Shown here: positions 15,141-19,947 of the stretch, in pieces
Numbering within the stretch: position 1 is the first letter of the stretch
Layout of the letters: each line of letters starts with the position of its first letter
Assembly (NCBI GenBank): GCA_002305315.1
Contig: DBQQ01000002.1
Location: forward strand, 1 to 19,947
Origin: Clostridiales bacterium UBA1390
Lineage (GTDB): Bacteria; Bacillota; Clostridia; Lachnospirales; Bianqueaceae
Direction of reading: 5' to 3'
Length of the DNA stretch: 19,947 nt
Program-made: the position numbers and the translations under genes
The notes under the pieces: generated by a model
Database searches by the model: none
Told to the model about the DNA's origin: nothing
The model's input: the letters and a program-made list of their open reading frames with translations, nothing else

Positions 15141-16222
15141 TATATCTTCGCTCCTTTCCAGGCGTCATAGATGGCGATCGCCGCTGCTGCCTCCAGCACC
15201 GGAATCGCACGGGGCACAATACATGGGTCATGCCGCCCCACGATCGTAAGCGTCTCGATCTGTTTCGTCTCCAGATCCACGGACTGTTGGGGCCGCGAGA
15301 TCGACGGCGTGGGCTTGATGACCGTCTCGAAGGTAAGCGGCATACCATTGGTGATTCCGCCCAGAATTCCGCCGTTGTGATTGGTCACGGTACGGATCTG
15401 TCCATCTTCTACGGTATAGGGATCGTTCGCCTCCGCTCCCGTCATATCCGCGAAGTCCGCGCCAATGCCAAAGGATACGCCTTTCACCGCGGGAACCGAA
15501 AACAGGATATGCGCGAGACGGCTCTCCATGGAATCGAAGAAGGGATCTCCCAAACCAGCCGGAAGTCCCAGTATGGCAGTCTCCACGATCCCTCCCAGGG
15601 AATTGAGCTCCATCCGGGCTGCCTCGATCCGCAGAGCGATTGTGTCTGCATGCTCTTCTGCGAGCACAGGCACCGTCTGCTGTCCCAGCCGGCATAAAGT
15701 CTCCTTCGTCAGCGTCTCCCGAGTGAAGCGCGGCTCCGTCACATTATACAGTTTCGTGATATGACTGCCGATCGTGACGCCCCGCTGTTCCAGCGCCTGT
15801 CGGCACAGGGCGCCCGCAAAGACGAGCGGCGCCGTGATGCGTCCGGAGAAATGGCCTCCACCCCGGTAATCCTCGAATCCCTGATACTTTACATGTCCCG
15901 TATAATCCGCGTGGGACGGCCGCAATAGACGTTTTGTCCGCTCATAATCCTGAGAACGGGTATTCTGATTGTAGATGACGCCGCAGATCGGTGTGCCGCA
16001 GGTTCTGTTCTCTCGAATCCCGCTCAGGATCTCTACCTCATCGGCCTCCGTCCGTGTGGTGCCCAGTTTCTGCCCCGGAGCGCGCCTTTTCATCTGCCGG
16101 CGCAGCTCCTCCATATCGATCAGAAGCCCCGGCTCCAGGCCATCAATCACCACACCGATCCCTCTACCGTGGGATTCTCCGAAGATGGACACCCGAATGT
16201 CCTGTCCATATACATTACTCAT
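15140..16222 (-). CDS. aroC: Chorismate synthase
   Basis: AroC eliminates phosphate from EPSP to form chorismate, using reduced FMN. The product is 360 residues, normal for the family. Signatures: IFGESHGRGIG (13-23) with a conserved His, LLRPSHADYTG, and RGGGHFSGRITAP, which contact substrate and flavin. The frame continues upstream to 16363, but that part is aroA read in another frame. MSNVYGQDIR at 16222 is the family's usual N-terminus and has GGGAGG five to six bases upstream. The start overlaps the end of aroA by 8 bp, and the stop shares a base with the pheA start. Confidence 0.97.
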   Translation of the reverse strand: MSNVYGQDIRVSIFGESHGRGIGVVIDGLEPGLLIDMEELRRQMKRRAPGQKLGTTRTEADEVEILSGIRENRTCGTPICGVIYNQNTRSQDYERTKRLLRPSHADYTGHVKYQGFEDYRGGGHFSGRITAPLVFAGALCRQALEQRGVTIGSHITKLYNVTEPRFTRETLTKETLCRLGQQTVPVLAEEHADTIALRIEAARMELNSLGGIVETAILGLPAGLGDPFFDSMESRLAHILFSVPAVKGVSFGIGADFADMTGAEANDPYTVEDGQIRTVTNHNGGILGGITNGMPLTFETVIKPTPSISRPQQSVDLETKQIETLTIVGRHDPCIVPRAIPVLEAAAAIAIYDAWKGAKI

Positions 16223-17486
16223 AGTTTCCTCCCATCTGCGCCAGATCCGTCCAGAAGGTGGGCCAGGATTTGCTGACACTCTCCGATCCCAGAACCTGGA
16301 TCCCCTCTCTCGTATGCTGTGCCAACACCGCCAGGGACATGGCCATCCTGTGATCGTTCTCACTTTCCGCCGTTCCTCCGATATAGCTTGCCGGAGATCC
16401 TTCCACCAACAGTCCGTCCTCCGACTCTGTGATCCGTGCGCCGATCTTCTCGTATTCCTGATGAATGGCCCGTAACCGGTCGCTCTCCTTCAGCCGCAGC
16501 CGCGCCGCGTTTCGAATGACCATCTGCCCTTCCGCGCAGCATCCTATGGCGGCTACGACTGGGATCAGATCCGGACACTGCGAGGCGTCCACCTCGATAT
16601 TGCGCAGGCTCTCCGCACGATGCACCCACAGGGTCTCCCCCTGCCATTCCAGCGGAACTCCCATCCGGGATAGGATCTGCAGGATCACCCTGTCTCCCTG
16701 CAAAGAATCTTTCCGAAGTCCCTTAAGACGCATCCCCGCCGGTGACGCAGCGAGCGCTCCGGCAGCCAGCATGAAGGCGGCCTGGGAATAATCGGCTTCC
16801 ACCTCGTATTCCACGGGCTGATACCGCTGTCCTCCTGGAATCCGATAACCCTGCTCTGTTCTCTCCGCATGAACCCCAAAGGCGTCCATCGCCGAGAGCG
16901 TCAGCGTCACATAGGGTTCCGACTCTAGCGGTGTTGTCAGAATGATCTCGGAATCTTCCGCCAACATCGGCAGTGCCAGGAGCAGTCCCGTGATAAACTG
17001 GGAGCTGACATCTCCCCGAATCAGAAATCGGCCGGGCTGAAGTTGTCCCTCTATAGACAGCGGCAGCCAGGACTCCTCTCGGCGCCATAGAATCCCGTGC
17101 TGCGGCAGCGTATCTTCATAGACAGAGAGCGGCCGCTCTCCCAGTCTGCCCGCCCCTGCAAAACGCGCCGATATGCCAAGAGCCGCAGCAACAGGAATCA
17201 GGAACCGCAGCGTGGACCCCGATTCTCCACAGAAGAGATCTGCACTGGCCTCTGCACACGTGATGCCCTGTACCACCAGCTCGTTTCCTTCCCAGTGGAT
17301 TCTCGCCCCCAACTGGCGCATGGCCTCGATCGTGGCCTCGATATCCTGGGACAGGTCGATTCCACGCAATCGGGATGTCCCTGCGGCCAATGACGCGCAG
17401 ATGACGGCACGGTGCGCGATACTCTTAGAAGCAGGAATCCGTAACAAGCCGGATAATACCGAGGGCAGCACCTTTTTACTTTCCAT
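16215..17486 (-). CDS. aroA: 3-phosphoshikimate 1-carboxyvinyltransferase (EPSP synthase)
   Basis: AroA joins phosphoenolpyruvate and shikimate-3-phosphate to make EPSP, the substrate of AroC encoded just downstream. The 423 residues show PASKSIAHRA (18-27) with the substrate lysine and arginine, GESGSTLRF (86-94) in the phosphoenolpyruvate/glyphosate loop, RGDVSSQFITGLLLALP, SQCPDLIPVVAA with the catalytic Asp, RLKESDRLRAI and ENDHRMAMS. By eye, two loop residues differ from the E. coli motif GTAMRP: serine for threonine and phenylalanine for proline. I cannot say what that does to inhibitor response. The gene overlaps tyrA by 11 bp and aroC by 8 bp. Confidence 0.97.
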   Translation of the reverse strand: MESKKVLPSVLSGLLRIPASKSIAHRAVICASLAAGTSRLRGIDLSQDIEATIEAMRQLGARIHWEGNELVVQGITCAEASADLFCGESGSTLRFLIPVAAALGISARFAGAGRLGERPLSVYEDTLPQHGILWRREESWLPLSIEGQLQPGRFLIRGDVSSQFITGLLLALPMLAEDSEIILTTPLESEPYVTLTLSAMDAFGVHAERTEQGYRIPGGQRYQPVEYEVEADYSQAAFMLAAGALAASPAGMRLKGLRKDSLQGDRVILQILSRMGVPLEWQGETLWVHRAESLRNIEVDASQCPDLIPVVAAIGCCAEGQMVIRNAARLRLKESDRLRAIHQEYEKIGARITESEDGLLVEGSPASYIGGTAESENDHRMAMSLAVLAQHTREGIQVLGSESVSKSWPTFWTDLAQMGGNYE

Positions 17487-18414
17487 GAGCGCCTCCCAGT
17501 TCCGACCGGGAGATCTCCCGGTTCCACTCGCGCTTGCGATCTCCGGACTTCTTCAGAAATCGCTTCAGTCCTTCCCGGTCTTCCGCTTCCATCAAGGATG
17601 TGAATTCTCCAAGCGCGATCATGAAATCACGCAGGGATTCCGTCAGCGCCTGGGAATTCATCATGAATAGCTCAGTCCAGAGATTCTCATTGATATCGGC
17701 AATACGGGTTACATCCCGGAAGCTGCCGCCCGAGAAGGCTTTGACATCGTCTCCGCCATGCCAGGCCTGCATCAGGACGGATGCCATGACATGGGGCAAG
17801 TGGCTGGTATAAGCGATCAGACGATCGTGTTCCATGGGATCCACCTCTCGCACGCGTCCAAACCCCAGGACTCGGGCCAGATCATACATGGCGCTCACCG
17901 TCTCCGGCGTGTTCCTCTCCGTAGGCGTCAGCACAAACGTGGCGCCCAGGAACATTTCTCCGTCCCCGTTCTCATATCCTACCTTCTCACGGCCCGCCAT
18001 CGGATGCGCCCCGATGAACTCTACTCCTTCCGGCATAAGCCGCTGTGCCTCTTCTACAAAGTCCCCTTTCAATCCGCAGATATCCATCACGATGGTTCCT
18101 GGCCGCAACGCCTTCGCGTGTTCCACCAGGAAGCGCATCATCCCCGCTGGATACATGGATAATACGACCAGACGACTGTTGCCCAGCAACGCCTCTGTCT
18201 TTTCCGGCTCCTCCGGCTCTACCGCGCCGTCCTCAATCATCGCATCCCGCAGCGCCCGCTCAATCGGATCCGGTCGAATATCCACCGCCTGAATGTGGAT
18301 ATCCTCAGAATACTCTTTCAGAGACCGCACGATGGAACCGCCCATCAGCCCCAGTCCTACGATCAGCACGTTTCCGGATAAAATCTGAGGGATCTTTCGT
18401 TTTCGTATCATCAT
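17476..18414 (-). CDS. tyrA: Prephenate dehydrogenase
   Basis: TyrA oxidatively decarboxylates prephenate to 4-hydroxyphenylpyruvate, the tyrosine precursor. An N-terminal NAD-binding Rossmann motif GLGLMGGS lies at 20-27. GAHPMAGREKVGYENGD and YTSHLPHVMAS (with the conserved His) mark the catalytic region, and SGGSFRDVTRIADIN is also typical. At 312 residues it lacks the C-terminal ACT domain of longer Bacillus-type TyrA proteins, so feedback control, if any, must be by another route; the T-box ahead of the operon offers one. The frame reaches 18483, but AGGTG lies six bases before the ATG at 18414, giving MMIRKRK. Its start is 10 bp past the hisE stop. Confidence 0.95.
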   Translation of the reverse strand: MMIRKRKIPQILSGNVLIVGLGLMGGSIVRSLKEYSEDIHIQAVDIRPDPIERALRDAMIEDGAVEPEEPEKTEALLGNSRLVVLSMYPAGMMRFLVEHAKALRPGTIVMDICGLKGDFVEEAQRLMPEGVEFIGAHPMAGREKVGYENGDGEMFLGATFVLTPTERNTPETVSAMYDLARVLGFGRVREVDPMEHDRLIAYTSHLPHVMASVLMQAWHGGDDVKAFSGGSFRDVTRIADINENLWTELFMMNSQALTESLRDFMIALGEFTSLMEAEDREGLKRFLKKSGDRKREWNREISRSELGGAHGK

Positions 18415-18424
18415 CGTAATCACC

Positions 18425-18742
18425 TCAGGATTTGTATTTGCGGTCCAATTCCTTCTGTCCATGCCGCTTTTCCAGCTCGTCATAAATCTCCTGCCAGGTC
18501 ACACCCTTCTCCACCATCAACACCATGAGATGGTACAGCAGATCGGATACTTCGTAGATGACTTCGTCTTTTCCCTCATTCTTGCCGCCAATGATGACCT
18601 CGGTGCATTCTTCTCCCACCTTCTTCAGGATCTTGTCCAGCCCCCGATCGAAAAGATAATTCGTATAGGAGCCTTCTACCGGGTTCATCTTACGGTCTGT
18701 CACAACCTCATACACCTCTTGCAATACGTCTTTTCTTTCCAT
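18425..18742 (-). CDS. hisE: Phosphoribosyl-ATP pyrophosphatase
   Basis: HisE hydrolyses phosphoribosyl-ATP to phosphoribosyl-AMP, the second step of histidine synthesis. The 105-residue, all-helical protein matches single-domain HisE closely: EGSYTNYLFDRGLDKILKKVGEE (about 23-45), the acidic metal-binding EECTEVIIGGKN, and EVSDLLYHLMVLM. It is a separate protein, not fused to HisI. AAGGAGGA lies before the ATG at 18742. It is the first gene after the tyrosine T-box leader and is followed directly by tyrA, with no other his gene in the window. A general MazG-like pyrophosphatase is the alternative, but the GSYT and KVGEE patterns favour HisE. Confidence 0.92.
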   Translation of the reverse strand: MERKDVLQEVYEVVTDRKMNPVEGSYTNYLFDRGLDKILKKVGEECTEVIIGGKNEGKDEVIYEVSDLLYHLMVLMVEKGVTWQEIYDELEKRHGQKELDRKYKS

Positions 18743-18815
18743 GAAAATTCCTCCTTGTTTTATGAACTCTCATAGTTTTGTCCGGGCCTGACAGGAAGGC
18801 TCTCCCTGAGATAAT

Positions 18816-18845
18816 AAAAAACTCTCGCCCCATAAAGGACGAGAG
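18816..18845 (-). terminator. Intrinsic terminator of the T-box leader
   Basis: On the minus strand, CTCTCGTCC pairs with GGGCGAGAG around a short TTTAT-type loop, giving a 9-bp GC-rich stem with one G-U pair, followed directly by TTTTTT (18816-18821). It lies just after the T-box sequence, as attenuation requires. Confidence 0.92.
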
Positions 18846-19098
18846 CCATATGCTCCGTGTTACCACCTTTGTTTACGAACGGCTCACGCCATCCGCCTTA
18901 TCAAGCACAGCGCCAATGCGCGATGCTCTAGCACGATAACGAGTGCAGGTTCCGTCGCAGCCTACTTCTGGTTCGGTGCGAGACTCCGAGATGTATTCAT
19001 CCGCCGCTCTCTCTGTCCCTCTCACCTGCCGGGTACTCTCTGTAAAGCGCCTTGCGGACTACTTCTTCTCTTCCTAGCCTTTGACAAATGCTATGAAT
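18816..19098 (-). promoter_or_regulatory. T-box riboswitch leader, tyrosine type
   Basis: The leader between the promoter and hisE has the ordered parts of a T-box. AGTA (rc 19060-19063) sits next to GTCCGC, which pairs with GCGGAT on the other side of the specifier loop. That is followed by GAA-TAC-ATC, putting the specifier codon TAC (Tyr) at 18993-18995. An AGAGAG distal-loop element lies within Stem I. The T-box sequence GGTGGTAACACGG (about 18855-18867) contains TGGT (18862-18865), which would pair with a tRNA ending ACCA, i.e. discriminator A, as expected for tRNA-Tyr. An intrinsic terminator follows. Uncharged tRNA-Tyr should favour the antiterminator and turn on hisE-tyrA-aroA-aroC-pheA and genes downstream. 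The 70 nt between the terminator and hisE hold only the ribosome binding site. Confidence 0.93.
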
Positions 19099-19104
19099 GA
19101 TCTC

Positions 19105-19133
19105 ATTATACCCGCTATCAGATGGCTTGTCAA
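19105..19133 (-). promoter_or_regulatory. Consensus sigma-A promoter for the T-box operon
   Basis: TTGACA (19128-19133) and TATAAT (19105-19110) on the minus strand are separated by exactly 17 bp, a perfect housekeeping promoter. The start of transcription is predicted near 19098. Strong constitutive initiation fits control by attenuation in the leader. Confidence 0.92.
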
Positions 19134-19438
19134 CGTTTTTTTACGGTAAAATTCCCTGTACATCGTACTACGTTCATCTTCCACCCTAGATATGAAACAG
19201 AGAATTGATCCAGTTCACATACAACGGCACCCACATGCGTACAGTAAGCATGTTACTCCCATGTCTTCTCCCTCAGACTTAAAATCCCGCTCCAGTAGAT
19301 ACATCGTATTCCCTCAGAAATTCATGAAAAAATATGTCCTGTTATTCCCAAAACGAGTTGTCAAGGACATTTTCATCAAATTCACAAAAAAGCTACAGTT
19401 TTGCGGTTTTTACCGGCCCTGAATTTTACCGGTTCCCG
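19134..19438. other. Intergenic region between divergent promoters
   Basis: About 300 bp separate the T-box promoter from the toxin-antitoxin promoter. The sequence is AT-rich, with many short A and T runs, and holds no ORF that looks like protein: the 76-codon frame at 19192-19422 has no ribosome binding site and an unconvincing composition. Apart from the direct repeat close to the right-hand promoter I see nothing recognisable here. Confidence 0.6.
19408..19432 (+). repeat. Short direct repeat upstream of the antitoxin promoter
   Basis: TTTTACCGG occurs at 19408-19416 and again at 19424-19432, 16 bp apart, ending seven bases before the -35 box of the antitoxin promoter. It may be a binding site for a regulator, or chance; the core ACCGG is short. 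Confidence 0.4.
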
Positions 19439-19466
19439 TTGACTTTTCGCTCGTTCTGTGTATAAT
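19439..19466 (+). promoter_or_regulatory. Promoter of the toxin-antitoxin operon
   Basis: TTGACT (19439-19444) and TATAAT (19461-19466) are separated by 16 bp. The predicted transcription start falls within or next to the inverted repeat that follows, and the antitoxin ATG is about 50 bp downstream. Confidence 0.8.
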
Positions 19467-19468
19467 AA

Positions 19469-19488
19469 GAGTAGGGAAATCCCTACTC
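19469..19488 (+). promoter_or_regulatory. Probable autoregulatory operator (inverted repeat)
   Basis: GAGTAGGG and CCCTACTC form perfect 8-bp inverted arms around a 4-base centre (AAAT), starting two bases after the -10 box. A protein bound here would block transcription start. Toxin-antitoxin operons are usually repressed by their own antitoxin or complex, and the AbrB-fold antitoxin encoded next is the obvious candidate. As RNA the same repeat could form a small hairpin at the 5' end. Confidence 0.65.
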
Positions 19489-19517
19489 TCCATATTTCAG
19501 AAAGGTGGTGCAAAATC

Positions 19518-19802
19518 ATGTTGGCAAATGCGTTTGTGGATAATGCCAAAGTCATGGCAAAAGGGCAAATCACAATCCCAAAGGATGTCCGTGATGTGCT
19601 TGGTGTGTCAAGCGGTGATCGGGTCACTTTCATCGTTGAGGGAAACACTGTCCGCATTGTCAATTCTGCTGTTTACGCTATGCAGATGCTTCAGCAAGAA
19701 ATGGCAGGAGAAGCAGAACGCACCGGCCTGACCTCGGAAGATGATGTTATGGCGCTCGTCAAGGAATTGAGAAATGAGGACGAAAATGGATGCGAGTTCT
19801 GA
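19518..19802 (+). CDS. AbrB/MazE-like (SpoVT-AbrB fold) antitoxin
   Basis: The product is 94 residues. Residues about 8-47 match the swapped-hairpin AbrB/MazE DNA-binding domain: AKVMAKGQITIPKDVRDVLG, then GDRVTFIVEGNTVRIVN. The acidic helical C-terminus (TSEDDVMALVKELRNEDENG) is where such antitoxins usually bind and neutralise the toxin. The frame is open from 19458, but the ATG at 19518 follows AGGTGG and gives the expected N-terminus, while 19458 lies upstream of the predicted transcription start. Its stop overlaps the PIN toxin start by 13 bp, so the two are probably translationally coupled. Autoregulation is likely through the inverted repeat at 19469-19488. Confidence 0.9.
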   Translation: MLANAFVDNAKVMAKGQITIPKDVRDVLGVSSGDRVTFIVEGNTVRIVNSAVYAMQMLQQEMAGEAERTGLTSEDDVMALVKELRNEDENGCEF

Positions 19803-19947
19803 TTGATACCAATGTCCTTATTTCTGCCGCATTGAGTGCAAACGGAGCGCCTTATCAAGCGTATGTGAAAGCGGCCTCTTACCCTAATCACGGCTTGATT
19901 TGCGAGCAGAATGTGGACGAAATGAAGCGGATATTCAACAAGAAATT
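19790..19947 (+). CDS. PIN-domain toxin, N-terminal part (cut by window end)
   Basis: Only the first 52 codons are present. MRVLIDTNVLISAAL is a classic PIN-domain start, with the first catalytic aspartate at D6 in the DTN motif. A second acidic position follows in QNVDEMKRIF (D43 or E44), as expected for the metal-binding nuclease site. PIN toxins cut RNA such as tRNA or rRNA and are held inactive by the cognate antitoxin. The ATG at 19790 overlaps the antitoxin stop by 13 bp. The pairing of an AbrB-type antitoxin with this kind of PIN protein fits the COG1569-like 'putative PIN family toxin' group rather than the best-known VapC proteins. The rest of the gene lies beyond the window. Confidence 0.88.
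   Translation, partial: MRVLIDTNVLISAALSANGAPYQAYVKAASYPNHGLICEQNVDEMKRIFNKK

Noticed and set aside
16223..16363. Upstream extension of aroC by 47 codons
   Set aside because: The extra residues are aroA read out of frame; MSNVYGQDIR with a ribosome binding site is the normal start.
19192..19422. 76-codon plus-strand ORF between the two promoters
   Set aside because: No ribosome binding site, an unconvincing basic composition, and no recognisable domain.

Overview
The window looks like a chromosomal segment from a Gram-positive anaerobe of the Clostridia, most likely a Lachnospiraceae-type gut bacterium. This rests on gene content and organisation: a T-box riboswitch, AddA-type recombination helicase, NrdR, a B12-dependent MetH lacking its reactivation domain and paired with a separate reactivation protein, strong AGGAGG-type ribosome binding sites and tightly overlapping genes. 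The species cannot be named from the sequence alone. Almost everything is transcribed on the minus strand; only the toxin-antitoxin pair at the right edge is on the plus strand.

Right to left along the minus strand, unit 1 starts at a consensus promoter (19105-19133). It runs through a tyrosine-type T-box leader (about 19098-18816, specifier TAC) with its own terminator, then hisE, tyrA, aroA, aroC, pheA, rnhA, a GH78-like glycosidase and a membrane-anchored LytM/M23 peptidase, ending at 10845. tyrA-aroA-aroC-pheA carry out the end of the shikimate pathway and the prephenate branches to Tyr and Phe. hisE (histidine pathway), rnhA, the glycosidase and the peptidase are passengers with no obvious link to Tyr.

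Unit 2 starts at a good promoter (10798-10826), just past the peptidase stop: metF, the MetH reactivation protein, metH, nrdR, addA. The first three form a methionine-synthesis module: MetF makes 5-methyl-THF, MetH passes the methyl to homocysteine, and the separate protein should repair oxidised cobalamin. After a 46-bp gap come two half-size TauE/SafE permease genes, a short UvrD-like helicase and a small membrane-protein gene, joined by 4-bp overlaps or short gaps. I saw no intrinsic terminator in either unit apart from the T-box one.

The left 326 bp hold a decayed array of palindrome-ended repeats at strikingly regular spacing: four units of 71, 39, 71 and 39 bp, each separated by exactly 33 bp. 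A minus-strand frame stays open through the array to the window edge.

At the right edge an AbrB/MazE-like antitoxin and the start of a PIN-domain toxin (cut by the window) form a toxin-antitoxin operon, with a perfect inverted repeat just downstream of the promoter that looks like an autoregulatory operator.

Most genes are ordinary housekeeping genes. I do not see a clear new multi-gene defence or biosynthetic system. The items most worth a second look are the repeat array, hisE as the first gene behind a Tyr T-box, the shortened AddA without AddB, and the split permease pair.
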